A stretch of 64,000 nucleotides of DNA, taken from the NCBI GenBank assembly GCA_012838315.1, contig DUPM01000088.1, forward strand, positions 62,001-126,000. The letters are read 5' to 3'. Shown here one piece after another: positions 36,029-45,536 of the stretch. The position numbers and the translations under genes were made by a program. The number at the start of each line of letters is the position of its first letter. Position 1 is the first letter of the stretch. Source of the DNA: Clostridiaceae bacterium. GTDB lineage: Bacteria; Bacillota; Clostridia; Saccharofermentanales; Saccharofermentanaceae. Below the pieces are notes generated by a model. The model saw only the letters and a list, made by a program, of their open reading frames with translations. It was not told the DNA's origin and did no database searches.

Positions 36029-37039
36029 TCATGTTTGCAATATCACTGCCAGAATGTTTTCAAAGTAAGCTTGGGCCTCTATTTTGCTCATGCGAACGGG
36101 CGCGATACTTCCGTGCTCATCTTTCATAATAATGGATGTGGAATCTCCTTCATAGACCAATCGACTGAGAATGCGTTTAATTAGCGTTTCGCGAGTTACT
36201 CCTTCAACTCTTGTTGGCAATCCGACTCGATGATACAACGCTTCAAGTTTCGTAGAATGATTCATTGCCATCAGAGCCAGAGCCATCGATTCGCCCGAAG
36301 TATATTTTAGAAAGCGAAAGTGTGTCTCGATTGCATTCGCAATCTCCCTCCCGTAAAGAAGACTGTTGGGTTTATTTGTGCGGATCTTCATGCCGGAGCG
36401 GATGGCTGCTTCAATCAATCCTGCTATGTCACCGGGAACAGAAAGTCTTGTAAGCAAGTCTCTGTCATCTATCAGACCGTAGAAAACAATTTGAGCCGCG
36501 CCATTGTTGGTAATCCGTGCTGAGACCGTTCGAAGAAAGGCCGTATCTATAATAACATCACTTGGATGAGTGTCTATCTGCAGAAGATCTTTATAACTTT
36601 GAAAGCTTAAGAACGCCTTGTTGTTCTGCGATGCCTCAACCATTGCCAGAAGCGTAGTTGGAACGATGAGCGTATGCATCGGACAGTTGAAAATGCCCGT
36701 AACAAATCGTGCAACATCAATCAACCCGCCACCGCCAAGCACAATGAGCAGGTCAGCAGGACCAAATTCAAAATCCAATAACCTTTCAATAATCGGCTTG
36801 ATGGCATCAATAGTTTTGGCCATAGTATTGCCGTCGGTAATAATTATGGCTGGGTTGCTGACGTGTGGTCGCAAATATTCTATAATGTCCTTTAGGTAAT
36901 ATCCCGACACTTCGCGATCCGTGAGAATCGCAACTCTCGGAGGCAAATCGAAATTTTTGATGTGCTCCTCAATGGAGGACTTTGCAATATCGTGACCAAT
37001 GACAGCCAATTTGCCACTGCCGATTTCGACACACTTCAC
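36029..37039 (-). CDS. Dehydroquinate-synthase-like protein without metal ligands
   Basis: 336 residues from GTG 37039, which has GGAGGG at 7 bases; the longer frame from 37075 has no site. The scaffold is AroB-like: VLGGGGLIDVARFVTGI (NAD loop), IVPTTLLAMVEAS, VIIDTAFLRTVSAR and FYGLIDD. Compared with AroB, AEVIKYG reads AQIVFYG (Glu ligand and Lys lost), the GHTxGHAxE metal motif reads GREIANAIE (both His lost), and LHGEAV reads TSGESM (His lost). It cannot be an ordinary zinc dehydroquinate synthase. Glycerol-1-phosphate dehydrogenase was considered, but the PTTLLA segment is closer to AroB. It is translationally close-coupled to the M28-like lipoprotein. Confidence 0.75.
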   Translation of the reverse strand: MKCVEIGSGKLAVIGHDIAKSSIEEHIKNFDLPPRVAILTDREVSGYYLKDIIEYLRPHVSNPAIIITDGNTMAKTIDAIKPIIERLLDFEFGPADLLIVLGGGGLIDVARFVTGIFNCPMHTLIVPTTLLAMVEASQNNKAFLSFQSYKDLLQIDTHPSDVIIDTAFLRTVSARITNNGAAQIVFYGLIDDRDLLTRLSVPGDIAGLIEAAIRSGMKIRTNKPNSLLYGREIANAIETHFRFLKYTSGESMALALMAMNHSTKLEALYHRVGLPTRVEGVTRETLIKRILSRLVYEGDSTSIIMKDEHGSIAPVRMSKIEAQAYFENILAVILQT

Positions 37040-37194
37040 TCGATTTCCCTCCATTTTTTCGCTAATGTTTATCATATCACTTTTTTCGACACTCTGTGAA
37101 TAGCTTTATCTTCAGGAGACAGCGCTTTTCGTGTTTATCGAACGCACTTTTAATGGTAATATATGTACTTAGTATTACAACAAAGAGGTGTTTT

Positions 37195-38682
37195 ATGCCA
37201 ACTTCAAACACAGTATGCTCGAGCGTGCGCACGCGATTCGCGCCGAGCCCGACGGGGTTTATGCATGTCGGAAATCTTCGTACCGCGCTTTATGAGTACT
37301 TACTTGCTAAGTCTATGGGCGGAAGTTTTATCTTGCGTATTGAGGATACGGATCGTGAACGTTTGGTCGAGGGCGCGACGGATATTATTTATCAGACACT
37401 TAAGTGTGCCGGGCTTATACATGATGAAGGTCCAGACATCGGTGGTCCTTTCGGTCCCTATGTTCAAAGTGAGCGCATGCACCTGTATCGGCCTTTTGCG
37501 GAACAATTAGTTCGAGAAGGCAAGGCATATTATTGCTTCTGTACAAAGGAGCGACTCGAGGGGCTAAGACAATCGTCAGGCACTCCCGAATCCGCCGGAT
37601 ATGATCGCCACTGTCGAGAACTGAGTTCCGAGGATGTTGCTGATAAACTCGCTATGAATGTTCCGCACGTCATTCGACAAAAGGCGCCCCTTGAAGGATT
37701 TACGACTTTTTTTGATCATGTGTACGGCGAGATCACTGTTCCCAATAAAGAGCTTGAGGATCAGATCCTGATAAAGGCAGATGGTTTTCCGACGTATAAT
37801 TTTGCAAATATCGTTGACGACCATTTGATGGGTATTACACATGTTGTTCGCGGGAGCGAGTATCTTTCCTCAACACCAAAGTATAATCTTCTCTATCAAG
37901 CATTTGGTTGGGATATTCCCGAGTATGTCCACCTGCCTCTGATTCAAGGAAAGAACTCGGATGGCACCGTGTCAAAGCTTTCTAAGAGGCATGGAGCGAC
38001 CGGTTTTGAGGACTTGGTCGACAATGGATATTTGCCTGAAGCGATTATCAATTACATCGCATTGTTGGGCTGGTGCCCGAAGGACGAGACGCGCGAGATT
38101 TTTTCGATCGAGGAATTAATCCAGGCTTTTTCGATAGAAGGAATTAGCAAGTCTCCTGCGACCTTCGATTATGACAAACTCGATTGGTTTAATGCAGAGT
38201 ACATTCGCGGAATGGACGCACAAAGTTTTTACAATCATGCTACCCCGTATTATAAACAACTCGGAGTGAGTGATGAACTGAGCGCGATATTACTTGAGGT
38301 TTTACAACCTCGAATCACGAAGTTTATCGATATCCCCGGAAAAATTTCGTATGTGAAGAATTTACCAGAATATGAGCTTGAGCTGTTCGAGCACAAGAAG
38401 AGCAAATCGACCATAGAAACCTCAAAGGCAATGCTTGAGAAGCTCTCTTCCCTTCTATCTGATATATCGGACTGGAATAAAGATACTCTGCTGAGCCGTC
38501 TGTCCGCAATGGCGGAGTCTGAGGGCGTCAAAAACGCGCTCGTCATGTGGCCATTACGTATCGCTATCACCGGCACCCTTGTGACGCCCGGTGGTGCCGT
38601 AGAAGCTCTATTGTTACTCGGCCGGGACGAATCATTAAAACGCATTGTGCTTGCTCTTTCAAGACTTTCTGACATTAAATAA
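37195..38682 (+). CDS. gltX: Glutamyl-tRNA synthetase
   Basis: 495 residues from ATG 37195 (AGAGGTG site); a longer frame from 37096 lacks a site and family support. Class I synthetase: RFAPSPTGFMHVGNLRTALY holds the HIGH-like motif, VSKLSKRHGATGF the KMSKS-like motif. Standard bacterial GluRS size. It is followed 20 bases later by glnS, so both glutamate and glutamine tRNA charging are encoded in one unit. Confidence 0.97.
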   Translation: MPTSNTVCSSVRTRFAPSPTGFMHVGNLRTALYEYLLAKSMGGSFILRIEDTDRERLVEGATDIIYQTLKCAGLIHDEGPDIGGPFGPYVQSERMHLYRPFAEQLVREGKAYYCFCTKERLEGLRQSSGTPESAGYDRHCRELSSEDVADKLAMNVPHVIRQKAPLEGFTTFFDHVYGEITVPNKELEDQILIKADGFPTYNFANIVDDHLMGITHVVRGSEYLSSTPKYNLLYQAFGWDIPEYVHLPLIQGKNSDGTVSKLSKRHGATGFEDLVDNGYLPEAIINYIALLGWCPKDETREIFSIEELIQAFSIEGISKSPATFDYDKLDWFNAEYIRGMDAQSFYNHATPYYKQLGVSDELSAILLEVLQPRITKFIDIPGKISYVKNLPEYELELFEHKKSKSTIETSKAMLEKLSSLLSDISDWNKDTLLSRLSAMAESEGVKNALVMWPLRIAITGTLVTPGGAVEALLLLGRDESLKRIVLALSRLSDIK

Positions 38683-38702
38683 TTATTCCAAAGAGGTGTG
38701 AA

Positions 38703-40376
38703 ATGAATCAAAGCAGTAATTTTATTTTCGACATGATTGAGCAGGATATTGCGCCCGGTGGACAATTCCACGGCATGACCGTACATACGCGATTTCCTCC
38801 TGAGCCCAATGGCTACCTTCATATCGGTCATGCCAAGGCCTTGGAAATCGATTTCGGTGCAGCGGAGCGTTTTGGAGGGCTGTGCAACCTTCGTATGGAT
38901 GACACTAATCCGACCAAAGAAGATGAAGAATATGTCGATGCAATTAAGGAAGATATTCGCTGGTTGGGGCATGATTGGGGAGATCGTTTTTTCTATGCAT
39001 CCGATTACTTTGACAACATGTATGAATTCGCAACAGAGCTCATCAGCAAAGGTCTGGCATATGTTTGTGAGCAGACCGCTGACCAGGTTCGAATGAACCG
39101 CGGTGACCTCTCGACGCCGGCCAAAAGCCCCTATCGTGATCGTCCGATAGAAGAGAGCCTTGAACTTTTTGCAAAAATGAAAAACGGCGATTTCGCAGAT
39201 GGCAAAATGACACTTCGTGCTAAGATTGATTTAGCCTCCGGCAATTTCAACATGAGAGATCCGGTCATTTATCGCATCAACCGCATCCGTCATCATAATA
39301 CGGGTGATCGCTGGTGTATCTATCCGATGTATGATTTTGCTCACCCGATTGAGGACGCGCTCGAAGGCATTACACATTCACTATGTTCTCTGGAATTCGA
39401 AGCGCATCGGCCGCTTTACGATTGGGTCATCAACAATTGCTCCGTGCCATGCAAGCCGCGCCAGATTGAATTTGCTCGCTTGGGTATTACGCACACGGTC
39501 ATGTCCAAAAGAAAACTTCGCAATTTGATTGAACAAGGGATTGTCGACGGCTGGGATGACCCGAGGATGCCAACACTATGTGGTTTGAGACGAAGAGGCT
39601 ACACGCCATCCTCAATCCGCACCTTCCACGAACGCAACGGAGTCTCAAAGGTCAACAGCGTCGTCGATTATGCTTTCCTGGAGCACTGTCTTCGAGATGA
39701 ACTGAACCACACCGCCCTTCGTGCGATGGCTGTCTTACATCCGGTCAAGTTGATTATTGAAAATTATCCTGAAAATCAATCCGAGAACTTTACAGTTGAG
39801 AACAACCCGGAAAATCCAGAGGACGGCACGCGGGAAGTCAGCTTCTCGAAGACCGTATATATTGAAGCCGATGACTTTCAAGAGGTCCCCGAGAGAAAGT
39901 ATTTTCGCCTCTTTCCCGGCAACGAAGTCCGTTTGAAGTCCGCATACGTCGTCAAATGCACACGCTGCGAAAAAGACGACTCCGGCAACGTCCACACAGT
40001 TTATGCGACCTATGATCCTGAAAGCCGCGGCGGTAATACTACGGACGGCCGAAAAATCAAATCTACGATTCACTGGGTGGATGCGAATACGGCTTTCGAT
40101 GCGACCGTGCGACTGTACGATCGCCTTTTCGATATTGAGTCGCCCGACCTGGCTGATTGCGATTACCTGGCCCACATTCGAGAAGATTCTATCCAGACTA
40201 TCGACAACGCAAAACTGGAAGCGTCTCTCCGAGATTGCCCGGATCAGGCTCGCTTCCAGTTCATGAGACTGGGCTATTTTTGCAAAGATTCCAAAGCCTC
40301 AACTCCGGAACGACCCATCTTTATTCGATCGGTCTCACTCAAAGACAGTTTTCGACCGAAAAACGATAACCCGTAA
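38703..40376 (+). CDS. glnS: Glutaminyl-tRNA synthetase
   Basis: 557 residues. RFPPEPNGYLHIGHAKAL (about 31-48) is the GlnRS form of the HIGH motif; DDTNPTKEDEEYVD and TVMSKRKLRNLIE (KMSKS region) follow, and the C-terminal anticodon-binding beta-barrels are complete. Most Firmicutes lack GlnRS and use GatCAB amidation instead, so this gene was probably acquired at some point. AGAGGTG site. The last 38 bases overlap the convergent galM gene. Confidence 0.96.
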   Translation: MNQSSNFIFDMIEQDIAPGGQFHGMTVHTRFPPEPNGYLHIGHAKALEIDFGAAERFGGLCNLRMDDTNPTKEDEEYVDAIKEDIRWLGHDWGDRFFYASDYFDNMYEFATELISKGLAYVCEQTADQVRMNRGDLSTPAKSPYRDRPIEESLELFAKMKNGDFADGKMTLRAKIDLASGNFNMRDPVIYRINRIRHHNTGDRWCIYPMYDFAHPIEDALEGITHSLCSLEFEAHRPLYDWVINNCSVPCKPRQIEFARLGITHTVMSKRKLRNLIEQGIVDGWDDPRMPTLCGLRRRGYTPSSIRTFHERNGVSKVNSVVDYAFLEHCLRDELNHTALRAMAVLHPVKLIIENYPENQSENFTVENNPENPEDGTREVSFSKTVYIEADDFQEVPERKYFRLFPGNEVRLKSAYVVKCTRCEKDDSGNVHTVYATYDPESRGGNTTDGRKIKSTIHWVDANTAFDATVRLYDRLFDIESPDLADCDYLAHIREDSIQTIDNAKLEASLRDCPDQARFQFMRLGYFCKDSKASTPERPIFIRSVSLKDSFRPKNDNP

Positions 40377-41469
40377 AGTAGCATTTACGCTCACCGGCCA
40401 CAATGACTGCATTCGGAAAATCGGGATGATTGACAGCATCCGGGTACATTTGCGCTTCAAGGCAAATACCTGTATAGGCTTCATATGTTCCGTCGTTTTT
40501 TGAAGGACATTCCGACAAGTGGTTGCCGGTGTATATCTGTACGCCCGGGAAATTCGTCAACATCTCCATCTTGCGACCGGTCTTCGGATCGTACAAGTAT
40601 GCTGATGGTATGTCCGCACGTCCGCGGTTCTCCAGACAATAGTTCTGATCCATGCCCTTGGAACAAGCGAGCTGAGGATGCGAGTCGTTCATAGTTTTCC
40701 CGACATAGTCCGGCTTCGTAAAATCAAAAGGGGTTCCCGCAACATCGATATATGTACCGTCCGGAACATTGTCTTCAGACTTTCTCGTAATGCGAGAGGC
40801 TTTGATCCAAAGAAGATGATTTTTCACATTACCCGCATCGTGCGCTTCAAGGTTAAAGTAGGAGTGATTTGTCGGCGCAAACACAGTTGCCTGGTCCGAC
40901 TCCCCGGTAAACACAATGATCAAAGTCTTGTCTTTACCCCAAGCGTAAAACACCTGCGCGTTTAAATTGCCGGGAAAACCAGCGGCACCGTCCGGGGAGA
41001 CCAACTCGAATAACACTGACTCACCCTCTATAACTTGCTTTGTATTAATCATCGTCCGATCCATGAAAGCCTGTCCTTCGGATTCCGAAAGTACTCCGGC
41101 ACTCCAAAAAGAATCGTGAAAGCCCGGTGAGCCGCTATGCAAGTTATTCTCTCCCTCATTCTGAGTTATATGATGTCTCACCCCTTCAATTTGAAACGTT
41201 GCGCCCTTAATTCGGTTTGCACTTCGGCCTACCGTTATGCCGTGCCATGACGGATTAAGCAGATAGTCATCCAAATCTTTATGCCCGAGTTCAACGTCTG
41301 CTAATTGCCCCCAACGGTCCGGAACCATAATATTGGTAATTAATGCCCCTAGATTGATCACCGAAAAGGAAGCACCGGAAGAATGCTTGAGCGTGTATTC
41401 AAAAGAATGTCCCCGGTATTTATCCGGATCCCGGTTTAAAAGATATGGTTTAATTTCTACAGTCATCAT
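40339..41469 (-). CDS. galM: Aldose 1-epimerase (mutarotase)
   Basis: 376 residues of the galactose mutarotase beta-sandwich: GRSANRIKGATF near residue 77, NEGENNLHSG, the catalytic His in TNHSYFNLEAH, and a C-terminal Glu in GICLEAQMYPDA. Interconverts alpha and beta sugars. GGAGAAGAA precedes ATGATG at 41469. No galactose genes are adjacent; it could serve glucose as well. The 3' end lies antisense over the end of glnS. Confidence 0.93.
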   Translation of the reverse strand: MMTVEIKPYLLNRDPDKYRGHSFEYTLKHSSGASFSVINLGALITNIMVPDRWGQLADVELGHKDLDDYLLNPSWHGITVGRSANRIKGATFQIEGVRHHITQNEGENNLHSGSPGFHDSFWSAGVLSESEGQAFMDRTMINTKQVIEGESVLFELVSPDGAAGFPGNLNAQVFYAWGKDKTLIIVFTGESDQATVFAPTNHSYFNLEAHDAGNVKNHLLWIKASRITRKSEDNVPDGTYIDVAGTPFDFTKPDYVGKTMNDSHPQLACSKGMDQNYCLENRGRADIPSAYLYDPKTGRKMEMLTNFPGVQIYTGNHLSECPSKNDGTYEAYTGICLEAQMYPDAVNHPDFPNAVIVAGERKCYFTGYRFSVENCL

Positions 41470-41561
41470 TTCTTCTCCATTTCGTATCTTTGTATTTATT
41501 ATTCAACTGAAAGCATCATATCGGTAGAAACACCGTACCGTACCACACTCAATCTATTGTA

Positions 41562-43793
41562 TCACTGACGATCTTCCGGCGGCTCTGCCGGAACAAAAAC
41601 CTTGTATTCTCTCTCTCTTTCCTTCGCCTTGGCGGCGTCCTCAGAAATTCGAATCAGCTCGATTTGGCTGTCTATTTTTTTCTTGCCGCGCAAATCAAGT
41701 TTGTGATAAGTGCCGTCGGCACAGAGCCAATGTGAGCGCATTGTATCTTTCAGCTCGATATCAAGCACCTCCATAACGCGCGCACGACATGCTTCATCCT
41801 CAACCGGGAACATCAGCTCGACTCGGCGGTCCAGATTTCTGGGCATCCAGTCTGCTGAAGACAGATAGATGTCCTCTGCGCCTTCATTGAAAAAATAAAA
41901 TATACGAGAATGCTCCAAAAAACGACCCGTAATGGAGCATACTTTGATATTTTCAGACAGTCCCGGGACACCTGGGCGCAAGCAGCAAATTCCGCGGACT
42001 ATTAATTCGATTCGAACACCTGCCGATGAAGCATCGTAAAGCGCATCAATAATTTTGCCGTCTACTAAAGCGTTCATCTTCGCAATAATATGCGCTTTTT
42101 TGCCTTCTTTAGCGTTCTTAATTTCCTTATGGATTTTTTGAATGAAAAAATCCTTCAACCACAGTGGTGCCGGGATGAACCTTCGCCACTCCGGAGGTTG
42201 CGAAAATCCCGACAGCATGTTAAAAAACTCGGATGCATCAACTCCGAAGGGCTCAGATGCGGTGAATACACCGATATCTGTGTATATTTTTGCCGTGATG
42301 TTATTGTAATTTCCGGTGCCCAAGTGCAAATATCGACGAATGCCGGCCTCCTCTTGACGAACGACCAATGTGATTTTGCTATGTGTCTTGAGACCCACTA
42401 ATCCATATATAACATGACAGCCGGCGTTCTCAAGTTTTTTCGCCCAGTTTATGTTGTTCTCTTCGTCAAAGCGTGCCTTTAATTCGACCAAAGCCATAAC
42501 TTGCTTGCCGTTTTGCGCTGCCATGGCCAAGCTCTCAATAATCGGAGACGCCTTGCTGACACGATACAGCGTCTGCTTGATGGCCAATACTTTGGGATCT
42601 CTGGCGGCCTGATCCAAGAAAGCTGCAACAGGATCAAAAGACTCATACGGCAGATGGACCAACCGGTCCTTCGCGCGGATTTGGTCAAACATGTTATCTG
42701 TTCCATCAAACATAGACGGCTTTTGAGGCATATGCGGCGTATCGCATAGCGCAGGATAGTTTTTTGCGATTCCCGAGTAGAGCCGCATCAAAAACGTTAG
42801 GTCAATCGGACCGGTAACACAAAAAATATCTTTGCGATTGATCTCAAGTGCATCTGTAATGTATTTGAGCAAATGAATATCCATATCTTCATTGACTTCC
42901 AGCCGGATAATTTCACCATATCTTCGCATGCGAACTTGCTCTTCAATCTCTTTGAGTAAGTCCTCCGCCTCGTCTTCATCAATGTCTAAATCCGCATTGC
43001 GCATGACCCGGAAAAAGCCGGTCGAAATAATATCCACACCGGTAAAAAGCAGATGAATATTCGCTCTGATGATTTGCTCAATAGGAACAAATGCGAGGCC
43101 GCTTGATGTTCTGCACTCGAAAAGTCTCGGTACCACCGTCGGCACCTGAAGCGTCGCAAACAAAAGATCGTCGCCGTCCTCTTCTGAGATTAAACCCTCC
43201 GTTGAGGAATTTTCGCCATCCGATCGACGTCCGGCTAATACGCATATATTCAATTGTCTACTGTATATGAGCGGAAATGGGCGAGAAGCATCGACAGCCA
43301 TCGGGGTCAGAATCGGATAGAGTGTCGTCATGAAATATCGATCCGCTGAAGCCCTCGATTTTTTGTCCAATTGGTGGTAATCGAGAATATCGATCCCGTG
43401 AGCGTGTAGCGATGGGACAAGCGACCGGGTGTATGTCGAATACATCAACGCCATACTGCTCCGCGTTTTGGCATCAATCCTCTCAAGTTGTTCATCAACG
43501 GTTAATCCGGATATATCGCGTTCGTTATACTGAATGCTCTGCATATCCCTCAAAGACGCAACTCGAACGATGTAAAACTCATCTAAATTCGAAGCGGTGA
43601 TTGATAAGAACTTGACACGCTCAAGCAAAGGATGTTTTGTGTCCCTCGACTCAAACAAGATTCTGTCATTAAATTCAAGCCAACTGAGTTCGCGATTAAA
43701 AAACCGCTCTGAATTGCTCTCAATGCCAACGTTATCCGTTTGCTTTTTTCCACCGTTTTTCTGTGTTTTTTTCTTCTCATTCTTGGAATTCAT
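41562..43793 (-). CDS. ppk1: Polyphosphate kinase 1
   Basis: 743 residues: a Lys-rich N-terminal tail (1-30), FFNRELSWLEFNDRIL, then ASNLDEFYIVR, KQTLYRVSKASPI, and two phospholipase-D-like halves with the catalytic His in LKTHSKITLVVR and the later YLSSADWMPRNLDRRVE. It makes polyphosphate from ATP and can run backwards. It overlaps the upstream Ppx-like gene by 4 bases (ATGA), so synthesis and breakdown are co-expressed. Confidence 0.96.
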   Translation of the reverse strand: MNSKNEKKKTQKNGGKKQTDNVGIESNSERFFNRELSWLEFNDRILFESRDTKHPLLERVKFLSITASNLDEFYIVRVASLRDMQSIQYNERDISGLTVDEQLERIDAKTRSSMALMYSTYTRSLVPSLHAHGIDILDYHQLDKKSRASADRYFMTTLYPILTPMAVDASRPFPLIYSRQLNICVLAGRRSDGENSSTEGLISEEDGDDLLFATLQVPTVVPRLFECRTSSGLAFVPIEQIIRANIHLLFTGVDIISTGFFRVMRNADLDIDEDEAEDLLKEIEEQVRMRRYGEIIRLEVNEDMDIHLLKYITDALEINRKDIFCVTGPIDLTFLMRLYSGIAKNYPALCDTPHMPQKPSMFDGTDNMFDQIRAKDRLVHLPYESFDPVAAFLDQAARDPKVLAIKQTLYRVSKASPIIESLAMAAQNGKQVMALVELKARFDEENNINWAKKLENAGCHVIYGLVGLKTHSKITLVVRQEEAGIRRYLHLGTGNYNNITAKIYTDIGVFTASEPFGVDASEFFNMLSGFSQPPEWRRFIPAPLWLKDFFIQKIHKEIKNAKEGKKAHIIAKMNALVDGKIIDALYDASSAGVRIELIVRGICCLRPGVPGLSENIKVCSITGRFLEHSRIFYFFNEGAEDIYLSSADWMPRNLDRRVELMFPVEDEACRARVMEVLDIELKDTMRSHWLCADGTYHKLDLRGKKKIDSQIELIRISEDAAKAKEREREYKVFVPAEPPEDRQ

Positions 43794-45334
43794 TTCGTTG
43801 GCCTCCTCAGGCGAAGACTCGGCGCTACGCCAAACACTTGGCTATAAAGCTCACGTTTTTGGTCAAATGCCCATTCCTCAAACGTCAAATCATAAGCGCT
43901 GTCACAGCAAATGGTAAGCGAGTCAGTTGTTGCCGTGATCGAAGTACTTCGAATCTTTTGTCGATGCGATGCATCCATGGCGTCCGCAATACGAAGAATG
44001 GCAGTAAGCTTCGAAACAAGCATCTTTGTATCTGAAGGCAAATACGTATAGAAGCGATCCGAAAACATGATCGGCTTCGCATAAAAACGCGCGCAACAGG
44101 CGACGACCTCTCTCTCATTTTCATTAAGACCGATTAGCTCTGTCGTGTTAATAATATGATATGACCTAGATCCGTGCTTGCTGACGTGTATATACTTACC
44201 CACTTCATGAAGAATGACGGCAATCCGCAACAGCAAACGCTCTTGAGAACCCATGCCGTGGTACTTCACACACGCATCGAAAATCGCCAGTGCATGCTTC
44301 TCGACATTTTCGGTATGCTTTTTATCACTTCGATATCTCTTGGCGATATGACGCGCCGCTGCAATCAAATCCAACTCCGGATCCTGCTTCAACTGAAAAC
44401 CCCAAGAATCGTAGGCTAAATGGTACGCCACCCCATCACTTAAAGATGCAGCCGGTAAATGCACCCCATCAAGGCCGGTGTAGTCGAGCATTTTTTTTAT
44501 GAGAATTGCCGTCGGCAATAATAACGATGCATTTAAAGACGGGACATTATGAGTCAATGCAAGATCCGTAGATTTTGTGCGAAGCAGAAGGTCATACACG
44601 TCCAAAAATTGCTTTTTGGTCAGGAAACAATACGCACGACTCGATAGACCGGCTAATGTTTTAATGAATCCGATATCGCCGCCAAAAGCAATAAACTCCT
44701 TATAGCTTATTCCCTTGGGCTCAACCGAGTGATAATCATCTAAATCCTGAGAAATAAATTCTTCAAGAACCTCTGTATAGTGGGTCGTTTTTCTCTCTAA
44801 ATCGGACAACAACTCACTTACGCGAAGCGATCCTAAAAGCATATTCTGACTGAAAATAAACTCGGACTTATCATAAACAGTTGCTTGAATACTGCCGGCG
44901 CCGATATCAAGCATCATCGTACCGTTCCGGATGATATCGACAAAATCCGGCTGATTCTCTTTCACCGCTAAATTGTGATAATAACGTTCTTGGGCATTGT
45001 CAATAACCACAACCTTGAAATCTGTACGCAACCGAATCTGTTCGACTAGAAAATCTTTATTTCTGGCCTCTCGAAAAGAACTGGTCGCAATACAAACAGC
45101 CTTTGCAAGAGCGTATTCTTTCATCTTCAAACGGTATCCCTCGAGAATCTCACAAAACTCCGCAATCTGCTCCGCCGTCACATATCCGTCACGGTAAGTC
45201 TTGGCACCAAAGGAAAAATAGGTTCGAACAGATTCAACTTCCTTGGGCTTTCGATTTGGAAAAGTCTCAAAAATCTTGAGTCTTAAAGCAAGCGACCCAA
45301 AATCAATAATGGCAATAAACGGGTCCTTGGACAT
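43790..45334 (-). CDS. Ppx/GppA-family phosphatase with HD-type C-terminal domain
   Basis: 514 residues from ATG 45334 (GAGGTG at 6 bases; the frame also has GTG 45343). N-terminal ASKHA-fold phosphatase: AIIDFGSLALRLKIFE, ATSSFREARNKDF, MLDIGAGSIQATVYD and FGGDIGF. The usual DIGSNSxR reads DFGSLALR and the Ser-Gly-x-Glu-Glu loop reads IDNAQER, so the active site departs from E. coli Ppx. The C-terminal half (about 310-514) is HD-like: AVILHEVGKYIHVSKHGSRS, YHIINTTELIGLNENERE. Probable exopolyphosphatase or guanosine pentaphosphate phosphatase partner of ppk1. Confidence 0.85.
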   Translation of the reverse strand: MSKDPFIAIIDFGSLALRLKIFETFPNRKPKEVESVRTYFSFGAKTYRDGYVTAEQIAEFCEILEGYRLKMKEYALAKAVCIATSSFREARNKDFLVEQIRLRTDFKVVVIDNAQERYYHNLAVKENQPDFVDIIRNGTMMLDIGAGSIQATVYDKSEFIFSQNMLLGSLRVSELLSDLERKTTHYTEVLEEFISQDLDDYHSVEPKGISYKEFIAFGGDIGFIKTLAGLSSRAYCFLTKKQFLDVYDLLLRTKSTDLALTHNVPSLNASLLLPTAILIKKMLDYTGLDGVHLPAASLSDGVAYHLAYDSWGFQLKQDPELDLIAAARHIAKRYRSDKKHTENVEKHALAIFDACVKYHGMGSQERLLLRIAVILHEVGKYIHVSKHGSRSYHIINTTELIGLNENEREVVACCARFYAKPIMFSDRFYTYLPSDTKMLVSKLTAILRIADAMDASHRQKIRSTSITATTDSLTICCDSAYDLTFEEWAFDQKRELYSQVFGVAPSLRLRRPTK

Positions 45335-45460
45335 TTCTTTCACCTCGCTGATGGGCTACAAATATTATACAACGTCAAATGATATTAACCAACATGACAC
45401 GACAACATACATCCTCCCCCTTTCCTAATGATTTGATTAGTCATAATAATTAACATTCTG

Positions 45461-45500
45461 TTGACATAAAACTAAGGCCAACATATTATAATTAATTTAC
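45461..45500 (+). promoter_or_regulatory. Promoter of the DPSL gene with a possible PerR-like box
   Basis: TTGACA (45461-45466), 17-base spacer, TATTAT (45484-45489). Overlapping the -10, 45486-45500 matches the PerR consensus TTATAATNATTATAA at 11 of 14 fixed positions. The operator is tentative. Confidence 0.6.
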
Positions 45501-45536
45501 ATATTGTTTGAGGATCAATTTTGAAAGGAGATTCAT

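Noticed and set aside
36029-37075. Glycerol-1-phosphate dehydrogenase (AraM/EgsA) for the AroB-like gene
   Set aside because: Attractive because of the lipid island, but VPTTLLA, VIIDT and YGLIDD fit the dehydroquinate synthase pattern better.
37096-37194. 33-codon N-terminal extension of gltX
   Set aside because: AGAGGTG points to ATG 37195 and the family starts there.
38250-38972. 240-codon minus-strand open frame over the gltX/glnS junction
   Set aside because: Antisense to two tRNA synthetase genes; composition is a mirror of them.
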